DNA from: Phycisphaeraceae bacterium
GTDB lineage: Bacteria > Planctomycetota > Phycisphaerae > Phycisphaerales > Phycisphaeraceae
DNA: 64,000 nucleotides
Assembly: GCA_028284155.1 (NCBI GenBank)
Contig: JANQSF010000065.1
Location: 1-64,000 of the forward strand
Reading direction: 5' to 3'
The position numbers and the translations under genes are program-made. Within the stretch, counting starts at the first letter, position 1; each line of letters starts with the position of its first letter. Under the pieces are notes generated by a model. The model saw only the letters and a program-made list of their open reading frames with translations. It was not told where the DNA came from and did not search any database. This document shows positions 25,748-33,924 of this stretch, one piece after another.

Positions 25748-27546
25748 CCAGCGTTCTATCCCCACCGCCGCACGCGACCCACGCGACGCCGTCGGCCATC
25801 GACGCGCCGCTGGGCATTTGGCTTGACCCGGTCGAGCCGCAGGTCGCCGTGCGCGAGCAGCGCGACGGGAAATGGGAAACGGAGCTGTTGGCCGCCAGCG
25901 ACGACGCGATCCCGCCGGCCGTGCTCGCGCCGCGGTTCAGTGGCGAGCCGGTGCGTGTCGACCGGCAGTGGCCGCCGCACCCGCGCGGCTGCGGCGACCG
26001 TTGGCCGCCCGAGGCGCGCGTCGAAGAGGGCAGGCCGTCCGGCCGACTGCCGATCGCGTACGCGTGGTCGATGCTGCTTGGGCAGCGCGCGGCCGGGCTG
26101 GAGCCCTGGCGGTGGCGGCATGCGGAAGGGCAGTCTTCATTACGACCTGCTGCGGCGTTGGCGCACGCGCTGGCCGACTTCGCGCAGCCTTGGCGGCCGA
26201 ACGTCGGCGACCCGCCGGCCGCCGTCGTCGTGCCGGACGGGATGGGCGAACACGCGCGACATGCGCTGTTGCTTGAGTTGCGCCGTCTGCGCATGCCGGC
26301 CCGGCTGATGTGGCGGTCGGTCGCGGCGGCGATGGCGTGGTGCGACGCGTGGGCGGACCAACTCGACCCGCCTTCCAACCTGCGCGACGCGACCAGTAAC
26401 ACACCGGGCAGCGTGCTCCACCTTCACCTGGGCTCGACGGCGTGGCAGTTCACGGTGATCGACCTGGTCTGGCGGTCGACGGCCGAGGGCGTCAGCCTCG
26501 TGCCCTGGCGGCGAGCGGCCGCGGCCCCGGGCATCGCCAGCTTCGGGTTGGAGTTGCTGCACCGCATCGCGCGACGTTCGTTGCAGATGTCTTATCAACA
26601 ACCCACGGCCGGCCGCGTGTGGGAACTGGTCTGGTGCACGCCGTGGCTGGGCCGTGTCATTGACCTGCTTTCAGAACCCACGCCCAAGTCGCCCGGCGGG
26701 CCGGACGACGGCATCCCGCCGTTGCACAACCTCTCGCCGCACGTGCGGGCGCGCGAGTTCCTGCGTCAGCAGTGGCGGCAGGGCATGCAGCAACTGTTCG
26801 GCCCGTCGCGCGAAGACACGGGGATGGTCAAAGACCACCTGCCGCCAACGCCCACGCTCGACCGCATCCGCGACTGGTTCGCGACGCAGCGCAAAGCGCT
26901 CGGCGATCGGACGCGCGTCGGTGCGGTGGTGACCGGGCCGATGGCGCGCATCCTTGTCGACGGCGAGCCGCTCGGGCTGCGTTACCTGCGCGAAGTTTGG
27001 CCGAAGCCGATGAACATGCTGTTGGCCGGCCAGTCCGGCACGCCGGTCGGCCTGCTGGCGCAGGCCGCGGCCGAGCATGCTCAGCGTATGCGCGCGTCGC
27101 GCAGCGGGCAGGGCGTTTCGACGCCGCACTTCCTCGACACGTTGCCGCGCATCCGCATCGCGGCCGTGCGCGGCGGCAAGCTCGTCTGGATCGACCTGAT
27201 GGACGACCACGACCAGCCGATGCCCGGCGGGCGGCGTTGGCACCGCTTCGAACGCATCACCGGGCTGACCGTTCGGCCGGGCCGGGCGTCGCTGACGCTG
27301 GCGTTGTGGCACGCCGATTTCGACACGGTGCACACCGTCGCCGCCCGCCTCCCGCAACGCGCCACGCAGCCCACGCCGTATGCGCTTTCGGTGAATCTCG
27401 ATCCCGGGCAGGGTCACCCGCGTATAGAAGCCATGCCGCTCGAGGGCGCAGGCACTGGCCCGGCGACCGTCGATTGGCAGACGCTGCGTGACACCGGCCT
27501 GTCGCCCGACGCGTACCGGGAACGGGCTGAGGGCGGCAAGCGATGA
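25744..27546 (+). CDS. Hsp70/actin-fold (ASKHA)-like protein with degenerate nucleotide motifs
   Basis: About 600 residues from a TTG that overlaps the preceding stop (TTGA). Other upstream starts exist in frame, so the N-terminus is uncertain. The layout follows Hsp70-type ATPases: LGIWLDPVEPQVAV (23-36) at the phosphate-1 position, VVVPDGMGEHARHALLLELR then MPARLMWRSVAAAMAW (161-199), matching the Hsp70 VTVPA...RLINEPTAAA segment, and VLHLHLGSTAWQFTVIDL (224-241) at phosphate-2. The Asp expected in both phosphate loops is replaced, so ATP hydrolysis is doubtful. A later VGAVVTGPMARILV fits the adenosine strand. I infer a chaperone-like or scaffold partner of the AAA+/DUF2357 pair. Confidence 0.6.
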   Translation: MTSVLSPPPHATHATPSAIDAPLGIWLDPVEPQVAVREQRDGKWETELLAASDDAIPPAVLAPRFSGEPVRVDRQWPPHPRGCGDRWPPEARVEEGRPSGRLPIAYAWSMLLGQRAAGLEPWRWRHAEGQSSLRPAAALAHALADFAQPWRPNVGDPPAAVVVPDGMGEHARHALLLELRRLRMPARLMWRSVAAAMAWCDAWADQLDPPSNLRDATSNTPGSVLHLHLGSTAWQFTVIDLVWRSTAEGVSLVPWRRAAAAPGIASFGLELLHRIARRSLQMSYQQPTAGRVWELVWCTPWLGRVIDLLSEPTPKSPGGPDDGIPPLHNLSPHVRAREFLRQQWRQGMQQLFGPSREDTGMVKDHLPPTPTLDRIRDWFATQRKALGDRTRVGAVVTGPMARILVDGEPLGLRYLREVWPKPMNMLLAGQSGTPVGLLAQAAAEHAQRMRASRSGQGVSTPHFLDTLPRIRIAAVRGGKLVWIDLMDDHDQPMPGGRRWHRFERITGLTVRPGRASLTLALWHADFDTVHTVAARLPQRATQPTPYALSVNLDPGQGHPRIEAMPLEGAGTGPATVDWQTLRDTGLSPDAYRERAEGGKR

Positions 27547-27676
27547 CCCGCCTTGACGGCTACAGTTCGCGCAAACCAGCCCACGCGGCCGCAGGCTGAG
27601 TCATTGTCAGCGGCGGATGACCCGATAGCCCTTGGGGGACCGGCGAAGACTTGGACGGTTACCGGACGGGAATCTC

Positions 27677-28795
27677 ATGAAGGCGAGCGACATGTCATTC
27701 ATCCTGCGCCCCTTTGCGTTGACCGCACTCGTTCTTTCGTGCGCGTTGTTCGTCGCCTGCGGCGGTGGCGGCGACGACGACGCCGACAAGGGCGGTTCAG
27801 ACGACAAGGCCAAGGCAGACAACAAAGACACATCCGGCGACAACGACAAGAAGGACCCGAACGCCATACTCGTCGAGCAGGCGAGGGCGGCGCTCAACTC
27901 GGGCGACGCCAAGAAGACCGTCGAACTGACGACCCGGATCATCGAGGGCGACGACACGTCGAATGTGGCGTATAGCCTGCGCGCCGCCGCGCAGTTCGAT
28001 CTGAAAAAGGTGGACGCCGCGAAGAAGGACCTGGCCGTCGTGTTCGACCGCAAGGCCGCGACGGCGATGGACCACGTCACGCGCGGCGTGATTCTGATGG
28101 ACGAGGGCAAGTCGAAAGAGGCGGCCGACGACTTCGCCAAGGCCGTCGAACTCGACCCGTCGTATGTGCCCGGTCTGTTACACCACGCCCGCGCGTTGCA
28201 GGACGCCAAGAAGCACGCGCAGGTCGTGCAGATCGCGACGCTCGCGATCACCAAAGACCCGAACCAGATCGAGGCGTACATCATGCGCGGCAAGAGTCAC
28301 GCCGTGCTTGGCCAGGCTTCACAAGCGCTGGCCGATCTGACCCACGCGGCACGCAGTCGGCCGAACGACCCGGTCATCCTGGCCTACCGCGCACGGGCCA
28401 GGCTCGCGCAAAACGACTCGACCGGCGCGATGGAAGACGTCAATAAGGCGCTGGAGTTGAATGCGGACCTGACCGACGCCTACCTGACGCGCGGCCTCGT
28501 CCGCGTCCGTCGTCTGGAGTTCGACGACGCCTACGCCGACCTGACGCACGTGACCACGATCGAGCCGGAGAACATTGAGGCCTGGCGGTTCCGCGCCGCG
28601 ATCCGCGCCAAGCAGGGCCGACACCGCGACGCCGTGGCCGACTGGTCGGAGGTCATCCGTCTCGACTCACGCGACGCCAACGCCTACCTTCAGCGCGGCT
28701 TCTCGTACAAGAAGTTCGGCGAGGAGCAGAAGGGCATCGACGACATCCTCACCGCCCGCCGCCTCGACCCCAAGCTCGACCCGTCGGCGAACTGA
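27677..28795 (+). CDS. TPR-repeat lipoprotein
   Basis: A 372-residue protein with a lipoprotein signal (ALFVAC, Cys about 28) and a short Gly/Asp/Lys-rich linker. From about 65 to the end come at least seven tetratricopeptide repeats, for example ALNSGDAKKTVELTTRIIEG, KSKEAADDFAKAVELDPSYV, ASQALADLTHAARSRPNDPV and DDAYADLTHVTTIEPENIEA. TPRs bind peptides or partner proteins. Starts at 27677 and 27692 both keep the signal; the former is used. It follows the Hsp70-like gene by 130 bases in the same direction and may belong to the same transcript, but no translational coupling supports this. Confidence 0.83.
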   Translation: MKASDMSFILRPFALTALVLSCALFVACGGGGDDDADKGGSDDKAKADNKDTSGDNDKKDPNAILVEQARAALNSGDAKKTVELTTRIIEGDDTSNVAYSLRAAAQFDLKKVDAAKKDLAVVFDRKAATAMDHVTRGVILMDEGKSKEAADDFAKAVELDPSYVPGLLHHARALQDAKKHAQVVQIATLAITKDPNQIEAYIMRGKSHAVLGQASQALADLTHAARSRPNDPVILAYRARARLAQNDSTGAMEDVNKALELNADLTDAYLTRGLVRVRRLEFDDAYADLTHVTTIEPENIEAWRFRAAIRAKQGRHRDAVADWSEVIRLDSRDANAYLQRGFSYKKFGEEQKGIDDILTARRLDPKLDPSAN

Positions 28796-28801
28796 CGATT
28801 G

Positions 28802-28855
28802 AGCCGCGTCGTTTGCGACGCGCGTTTGGCGGAGCGCGTCGCAAGCGACGCGGCT
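28802..28855. terminator. 22-bp inverted repeat between convergent genes
   Basis: Arms 28802-28823 and 28834-28855 are reverse complements with one mismatch that becomes a G-U pair in RNA, around a ten-base loop. It lies between the convergent TPR and esterase genes and could terminate both, although there is no T-run. The core (GTCGCAAGCGAC) is of the same style as other short hairpins scattered in the window. Confidence 0.55.
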
Positions 28856-28868
28856 AAATGGGGCGGGC

Positions 28869-29786
28869 TTACTCCTTCGACTTCTCTTTTAGGTGCTGAT
28901 CAAAGAACGCCGCGAGCCGTTCGACGATCTTCTGTCCCCAGAAACCGTGCCCCGCGCCTTCGACGACGTACAACTCCACGTCGACCTTGGCTTTCTTGAG
29001 CGCCGTCTCCAGCAGCTTGCTCTGGTCGAGCGGGACGAGCTTGTCCTTTGTGCCGTGCATGATCAGGAACGGCGGGTCGTCTTTGGTGACGTGTGTGATC
29101 GGGTTGGCCAGTACGGCTAAATCTTGTTTCTCATCGACAGGACCGCCCAGCAATTGCTCGATCGGGTTGCGGCCGCCGATGTCCGCGCCGTCCGGGCCGT
29201 TGAGTTTGATCAGGTCGGTCGGGCCGAACCAGTTGACTACGCACTGCACGCGCGACGACTGGTCGTTGTGCGCGCCGTTGCCTTCGAGCTTCTTGACGCC
29301 GCCGCCCGTACCCAGCAGCGACACGAGGTGCCCGCCGGCCGACGCGCCCCACACGCCGATGCGGTTCGGGTCGAGGTTGTACTTCTCGGCGTTGGCGCGC
29401 ACCCAGCGGATGGCCGACTTGCAGTCATGGATCTGCGCGGGGAACGGCGCGTGCTGGCTCAGCCGGTAGCTGATACTGATCGCCGCGTACCCGCGCGGGA
29501 CCATCAGCGCGGCCGGGCACGCCCGCTTGCTGCCCGCCCACCACGCGCCGCCGTGTACCCACACGATGACCGGCAGCTTGCCCTCGAAGCGTTGCGGCCG
29601 ATACAGGTCGAGCTTGAGTTCGCCCGGCTCGTTCTGCCGGATCTTGACCTTCGCGTAGATCAGGTCGCGGTGGCGTTCGATCCCGCCAGGCAGGATGTCG
29701 GCCGCGCGAGCGGGCAGGGCGATCGTCAGGACGATCAGCAGGGTGAGCAATGGGCCGAGCGTGCGACGGGTGACGGGTCGGAGCAT
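28869..29786 (-). CDS. Secreted alpha/beta-hydrolase (esterase/lipase, BD-FAE/HSL-like)
   Basis: A 305-residue exported serine hydrolase (signal ends ARAAD near residue 29; the frame extends 32 codons upstream without a usable signal). Catalytic elements: oxyanion motif VWVHGGAWW (HGG 78-80), nucleophile Ser149 in GASAGG, Asp248 in HGTKDK and His280 in EGAGHGF. This is the single-domain arrangement common among planctomycete esterases for acylated sugars or polysaccharides. It lies downstream of mtnP with a 108-base gap that contains a short hairpin repeat. The exact ester substrate is not evident. Confidence 0.88.
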   Translation of the reverse strand: MLRPVTRRTLGPLLTLLIVLTIALPARAADILPGGIERHRDLIYAKVKIRQNEPGELKLDLYRPQRFEGKLPVIVWVHGGAWWAGSKRACPAALMVPRGYAAISISYRLSQHAPFPAQIHDCKSAIRWVRANAEKYNLDPNRIGVWGASAGGHLVSLLGTGGGVKKLEGNGAHNDQSSRVQCVVNWFGPTDLIKLNGPDGADIGGRNPIEQLLGGPVDEKQDLAVLANPITHVTKDDPPFLIMHGTKDKLVPLDQSKLLETALKKAKVDVELYVVEGAGHGFWGQKIVERLAAFFDQHLKEKSKE

Positions 29787-29863
29787 TGAGTTGACCTTCG
29801 TGTGGATAGAGCGATAGCGGTCTGGTTGAGGATACCGAATGGGGCGAATCCCGGTTGCGGTTT

Positions 29864-29888
29864 GGGACGCGCTAAGCCGCAAGCGGCT
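29864..29888 (+). repeat. Short dispersed hairpin repeat, copy 1
   Basis: The segment GGGACGCGCTAAGCCGC then AAGCGGCT lies just after the mtnP stop. The inner GCCGCAAGCGGC can fold into a tetraloop hairpin. A reverse-strand copy of the 21-base core is at 53774-53794, and a variant with two changes is at 33662-33684. Confidence 0.6.
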
Positions 29889-29894
29889 GTTGAG

Positions 29895-30818
29895 TCAGTC
29901 GAAGTGGCGGCCCCAGAGGACCTTCAGGTGCTCGACCTCTGCCGCGTTGAGTTTTGACTTGTCGCTCCAGATGGCCAGCTTCAACGCGTCGTGCGCGGGG
30001 CTGCGCGTCTCCTGCAGCGCCGACACATCGGTCAACGCGGCCTTCATCAGCGTCACGCAGTTCTCCGTCGCACGCTTGAGGTTGCCGATGATCTCGGCGA
30101 TCAGCGCCTGTCCGTCGATGCCCGGCGAGTGCGGTTTCCAGCAGTCGTAGTCGGTGGGCAGGGCGATCAGGGCGTACGCGATCTCCGCCTCGCGCGCCAG
30201 CTTCGCCTCGGGCATGCAGGTCATGCCGATCAGGTCGCCGCCCCACGCACGGTGCATGTGCGACTCGGCCTCGGTGGAAAAGCCGGGGCCTTCCATGCAG
30301 ACGTACGTGCCCTTGCCGTGCACCTTGACCATGTCGAGCGCGGTCAAACGCTTGTCGGTCTCCGCCGTTTTACGCGTGTCGAGCAGCCACTTGCGCATGA
30401 CGGGGCAGAACGGCTGCGCCAGTTCGACGTGCACCGCCGCCTTCTCGTAGAACGTGTTGGCCCGCTTGTAGGTCTTGTCAATCACCTGGTCGGCGATAAC
30501 GACGTGGCCCGGCTCGATCTCGTCGCGCAGGCTGCCCGTCGCGCCGCTGGCCAGGATATGCGTCACACCCAGCGACTTGAGCGCGTAGATGTTGGCGCGG
30601 TAGGGCACAGCCGACGGATTCAAGGTATGCCCGATGCCGTGCCGCTGAAGGATGGCGATGTCCACGCCTTCCCACTGCGTGAGCACGACCGGCGAACTGG
30701 GCGAGCCGAACGGTGTGTTGAGTTTGCGCGTGTCACCTTGCTCGCTGCCGAGGGCCACGCCGAGGCCGCTGCCGCCGATGATGCCGATGCGGATCGGTTG
30801 GATGGGTGCATCACTCAT
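29895..30818 (-). CDS. mtnP: S-methyl-5'-thioadenosine phosphorylase
   Basis: A 307-residue purine nucleoside phosphorylase family protein. MTAP splits 5'-methylthioadenosine with phosphate into adenine and methylthioribose-1-phosphate in methionine salvage. Seen: phosphate loop GIIGGSGLG (12-20), RHGIGHTLNPSAVPYRANI, EGPGFSTEAES, IGMTCMPEAKLAREAEI and the adenine-selective TDYDCW. The frame is open 56 codons upstream but the Met with similarity to the family N-terminus is used. Neighbours are a zinc-ribbon membrane protein and an esterase, with no other salvage gene. Confidence 0.9.
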   Translation of the reverse strand: MSDAPIQPIRIGIIGGSGLGVALGSEQGDTRKLNTPFGSPSSPVVLTQWEGVDIAILQRHGIGHTLNPSAVPYRANIYALKSLGVTHILASGATGSLRDEIEPGHVVIADQVIDKTYKRANTFYEKAAVHVELAQPFCPVMRKWLLDTRKTAETDKRLTALDMVKVHGKGTYVCMEGPGFSTEAESHMHRAWGGDLIGMTCMPEAKLAREAEIAYALIALPTDYDCWKPHSPGIDGQALIAEIIGNLKRATENCVTLMKAALTDVSALQETRSPAHDALKLAIWSDKSKLNAAEVEHLKVLWGRHFD

Positions 30819-30835
30819 GCGCGGATCATAGCGGG

Positions 30836-31894
30836 TCACGCGGCGCGTCGTCCGCGACGCAGGAGCCAGATTATCAGCGCGATGCCTGCCAGCCAAGCGG
30901 TCAACAAAATGACGTTTCGTGAGTTGGTGACCCACCGGGGCGGGCGGGCGGAACTGCTGTACGACAACGAACGCTTGGTCGACCACACTCGGTTGGACGT
31001 GCCGCCGCTGCTGGAGCCGCCGCCGCTGCCGTAGTACCAGTTGAGTCGTTGGGGTCTGCTGGTTTGTTCGTACTCGACAATGCTCTTGAACACGCTTGCC
31101 ATCATGCGGAGTGCGTTGCGACGACGGTTCTTGTTGTCGATCACGATATTCAACCGATTGAACATCTCGCTCAACGCGACTTCATCCATCTGCGTCGCCG
31201 TGCCGGAGCCGATCTCTCGCTTGTCGTCATCGACTTCAAAGACGACATAGCGGTCGTTTACGGAGTCGACTTCAACCAGCAGGTGCGGATCGGTTAAAGG
31301 GTCGCCTACGGGGCCAGGCCAGAGCGTCACCGATACGATCATGCCCGGCAGGTTCTCCCTTTCATCAGGCCGCAGTGTCCGGATCACCCGGCCGTCGATA
31401 TCGGCCGACAGGACGGCCGGTTGATCGGATCGGGTTACGTCCGTAATCGAAACCGAGCCGGTCACACTCGCATTGAATCGCAGGGGCGCGTACTTGCGCA
31501 TCACGATCTGCGAGACTTGGAACCCGGGCACGCCGACGACAAAGGTCCAGCCGATCAGCAGGGCCAGGACCACCAACAAGGCGACCGCGTTGAAACGTAC
31601 AGGCATCGCCCCGACCTGTCGCAAGTCGGACCCGCACTCGGGGCAATTGAACGATGTCAACCCGGCCACGGCGTACCGGCAGTTGCCGCACACCGGCTCT
31701 TTGGAGCGGCGGCCGCGCAGGGTTTGGCCAAGCGCCAACACCGATTCGCGCACCGTCGCGGAAAACCGGGTTCGCGTACGGATGCCCGCTTGACGCAGGT
31801 CGCCTTGGCAGTGGGGGCAGGACCAAGCGACCAACTCGCGTAGCGGTTGTTTGCACGACCCGCAGCGGGGTAAGGACGTGGGAGTACCGTTCAC
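30836..31894 (-). CDS. Double zinc-ribbon membrane protein
   Basis: A 352-residue protein with two N-terminal zinc ribbons: CGSC...CPHC at about 11-29 and CGNC...CPEC at about 69-86. A transmembrane helix lies at about 103-122 (ALLVVLALLIGWTFVVGVPG), then a ~180-residue extracytoplasmic domain, a Gly/Ser-rich stretch, and a second transmembrane helix near the C-terminus (ILLTAWLAGIALIIWLL) followed by basic residues. No catalytic motif is seen. Zinc-ribbon membrane proteins occur three times in this window (also 9900 and 35903). They may be sensors or stabilising anchors; the role is unknown. It ends 17 bases before mtnP. Confidence 0.7.
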   Translation of the reverse strand: MNGTPTSLPRCGSCKQPLRELVAWSCPHCQGDLRQAGIRTRTRFSATVRESVLALGQTLRGRRSKEPVCGNCRYAVAGLTSFNCPECGSDLRQVGAMPVRFNAVALLVVLALLIGWTFVVGVPGFQVSQIVMRKYAPLRFNASVTGSVSITDVTRSDQPAVLSADIDGRVIRTLRPDERENLPGMIVSVTLWPGPVGDPLTDPHLLVEVDSVNDRYVVFEVDDDKREIGSGTATQMDEVALSEMFNRLNIVIDNKNRRRNALRMMASVFKSIVEYEQTSRPQRLNWYYGSGGGSSSGGTSNRVWSTKRSLSYSSSARPPRWVTNSRNVILLTAWLAGIALIIWLLRRGRRAA

Positions 31895-32032
31895 GCCGTC
31901 GATCTTAACATTGGCACGTCGCTGGCGGAGACCCTGGTGGGATCGGAGCCGCCATACGTCGAAGCAAAGTGGGAATAAACGCGACCTTACACATGGTTTG
32001 CCCTGTCAGACCGGGGCCCGGAGCAACGCGAC

Positions 32033-32584
32033 GTGGGCACACAGGAGTTTCGCCAGTTAGCGGTGGCCGAGTTGGACTCGGTCTATCGCATGGCGTACCA
32101 CCTGGCCCGCCACCCGGACGAGGCGGCCGACCTCGTGCAGGAGACGTTCGTCAAAGCCCTCAAGGCTGAGGCGACGTTTGAGCTGCGAGAGGCCGGCATT
32201 CGGCCGTGGCTGTTCAAAATCCTACACAACGTCTTCTACACGAAGATCGGCAAGCAACGCCGCGGGCCGACGCTCGTGGACGACCTGGGGCATGAGTCAG
32301 CCGCCAGTGAGTTAGACGAGCCGGCCCCTTGTTGGGACTTGCAATCGCTGGACTGGGAACAGGTCGATGAAAGGCTCAAGCAGGCGATCGACGAACTCGA
32401 CCCGCGCTACCGCGACGTGTTGTTGCTCTGGGCCGTCGAGGGGCTGAAGTATCGGGAGGTCGCGGACGTGCTGGACGTGCCGCTGGGCACGGTCATGAGC
32501 CGGCTGTACCGGGCACGTGCGATCTTGTCGGGGCGGTTGGGCGAGATGGCGCGGGAGATGGGGATCGCGGTGAGCACGGAGTGA
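32033..32584 (+). CDS. ECF-type RNA polymerase sigma factor
   Basis: A 183-residue sigma-70 family factor with region 2 (MAYHLARHPDEAADLVQETFVKAL) and region 4 (YRDVLLLWAVEGLKYREVADVLDVPLGTVMSRLYRARAIL), no region 3. The start is a GTG with GGAG nine bases upstream. It directs core polymerase to a small regulon, usually held by the anti-sigma factor encoded next door; here a membrane protein with an anti-sigma-like N-terminus follows 128 bases downstream. The target promoter sequence is not evident. Confidence 0.92.
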   Translation: MGTQEFRQLAVAELDSVYRMAYHLARHPDEAADLVQETFVKALKAEATFELREAGIRPWLFKILHNVFYTKIGKQRRGPTLVDDLGHESAASELDEPAPCWDLQSLDWEQVDERLKQAIDELDPRYRDVLLLWAVEGLKYREVADVLDVPLGTVMSRLYRARAILSGRLGEMAREMGIAVSTE

Positions 32585-32680
32585 TTGACGATTGATGAAT
32601 AGCGATTGCTGATTGATGAAGTCAGACTTGCGTGTCCGGTCACCCCCGACATTGCAAATCGACAATCGGCAATCATCATC
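32585..32680. repeat. Degenerate GATTG-type repeats between sigma and anti-sigma genes
   Basis: The gap starts with direct repeats of GATTGATGA/GATTGCTGATTGATGA type and ends with their approximate reverse complement (AATCGACAATCGGCAATCATC). It could fold into an imperfect long hairpin. It resembles the GATGTGCGAT-type repeats near 51.9-52.1 kb in design, not sequence. Significance is unknown. Confidence 0.4.
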
Positions 32681-32712
32681 CGGCAGTCTCCCCGCTTTGT
32701 CGGAGCATAACC

Positions 32713-33654
32713 ATGAATGATCACGACGCACGCAAGTACCTGACCGCCTTTGCCGACGGCGAACTCGACGTCGAGCAGAGCCTCGAGGTGCTGGAGTACC
32801 TCAAGATGAACCGCGACGCGGCCGACCGGGTCATGCACCAGCAGCAGTTGCGCGAACAGGTGGCGCGGGTCACCCGCGAGGCGACGCCCGCGACACCGGA
32901 CGAGCTGCGGCGCAAGGTTGCTGAACTGGCGGGCGTTGAGTTTGATGCGACGAAAGCACAACCGGTTGACAGTGGGTCGGCAGTTTCGACCGAGAAAAAC
33001 CTGCGGGACGCCCGTCCTGGTGAAGGCACGCCAACCGATTCAGATCAGTCAACACCGCGAAGTGACGTCGTCGCGCGGCTTGGCCCGCGCGTGCGTCGTT
33101 GGGCTTCGGCCGGGGCGGTCGCCGCGGCGATCGTGCTCGTGTCGTTCATCGCGTTCAACCTGCCCAAGGGCACAGCCGTCGCTGGCGAGATCGACCTTGC
33201 CGTGCGTGACCGGATGCTCGGCCGACACGACACCTGCACGCACGACCTGGAAGTGCTTCATCGCGCGGGCGTCGATCAGCGCATCAGCAAAGTCAACACG
33301 GCCGTCGCCGACGTGCTCGGCCGCGCGTCGTCGCCGTTGCCGCAACTCGACCTGACCGCGATCGGTTACGAGCTTGAAGGGGTCGGCAAGTGTGCCGTTC
33401 CGGGCACGCCGGCCGTCCACCTGATCTACAAGCCGCTCGAGGGCGCGGAAGACGCGCCGCGGCTCAGCCTGTGGATCAAGCCGAACGACGACTCGCTGGA
33501 TGTCGAAAACGAGCAGCTCTATCAGGTCCGCGGTGTCGAAGGCGGACGGCGTATCCTTGTTTGGCGGAAGGGCAATTCGCTGTATTACCTGGTCGGCCCG
33601 GGTGGCGACGGGGTGCGGGACGCAGCCACGACCATGCTGGCGGTGGGGCGGTAG
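32713..33654 (+). CDS. Anti-sigma-factor-like transmembrane protein
   Basis: A 313-residue protein starting at the ATG after GGAGCATAACC. The first ~50 residues (KYLTAFADGELDVEQSLEVLEYLKMN) match the helical start of anti-sigma factors of the DGEL type, without the zinc-binding HxxxCxxC. One transmembrane helix lies at about 131-152 (SAGAVAAAIVLVSFIAFNL). The ~160-residue outer part includes DTCTHDLEVLHRAG and a beta-rich C-terminus ending GDGVRDAATTMLAVGR. The position after an ECF sigma factor supports the role. The outer domain probably senses an envelope signal, unknown which. Confidence 0.75.
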   Translation: MNDHDARKYLTAFADGELDVEQSLEVLEYLKMNRDAADRVMHQQQLREQVARVTREATPATPDELRRKVAELAGVEFDATKAQPVDSGSAVSTEKNLRDARPGEGTPTDSDQSTPRSDVVARLGPRVRRWASAGAVAAAIVLVSFIAFNLPKGTAVAGEIDLAVRDRMLGRHDTCTHDLEVLHRAGVDQRISKVNTAVADVLGRASSPLPQLDLTAIGYELEGVGKCAVPGTPAVHLIYKPLEGAEDAPRLSLWIKPNDDSLDVENEQLYQVRGVEGGRRILVWRKGNSLYYLVGPGGDGVRDAATTMLAVGR

Positions 33655-33708
33655 CCGGTGAGGGACGCGCTATGCCGCAGGCGGCGGGCGATTCTGGGCT
33701 GATTCTGA

Positions 33709-33736
33709 TTGACCCGTGCCCTGTCTGGACGATAAT
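33709..33736 (+). promoter_or_regulatory. Sigma70-like promoter upstream of ilvB
   Basis: TTGACC (33709-33714), a 16-base spacer and GATAAT (33731-33736). This is the best sigma70 match on this strand in the region. The transcript would begin near 33743, only a few bases before the ATG of the candidate leader peptide. Confidence 0.5.
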
Positions 33737-33745
33737 ATCCGGGCG

Positions 33746-33844
33746 ATGGAGGTCACTTTCAACATGCTGACGCTGGCGGATCGGCCGCGGCTGGCCCTAC
33801 TCAAGGGGCCGGGGCGGTGGTCGATCGGCGTCGCTGTTCTCTGA
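33746..33844 (+). CDS. Possible leader peptide of ilvB (leaderless start)
   Basis: An ORF of 32 codons beginning about three bases after the predicted transcript start: MEVTFNMLTLADR, then a Leu-rich segment (RLALLKG) and an end SIGVAVL. Ten or more of the residues are Leu, Ile or Val, the amino acids made through acetolactate synthase, as in classical ilv leader peptides. There is no room for a ribosome-binding site, so translation would be leaderless. It could be chance in GC-rich DNA; no antiterminator pairing has been shown. Confidence 0.33.
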   Translation: MEVTFNMLTLADRPRLALLKGPGRWSIGVAVL

Positions 33845-33901
33845 GCGGACGACCCGCACCCCTCGCCCCGCCAGCAAGTGGCCCCACCCCATCGCACGCG
33901 A

Positions 33902-33924
33902 CGTCGGCGATCGACCCGCCGACG
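33902..33924 (+). other. Hairpin in the ilvB leader
   Basis: Perfect 8-bp stem (CGTCGGCG with CGCCGACG) and a seven-base loop, about 58 bases after the leader ORF stop. It is not followed by a T-run, so it is not a standard intrinsic terminator, but it could be one arm of an attenuator. Confidence 0.4.
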
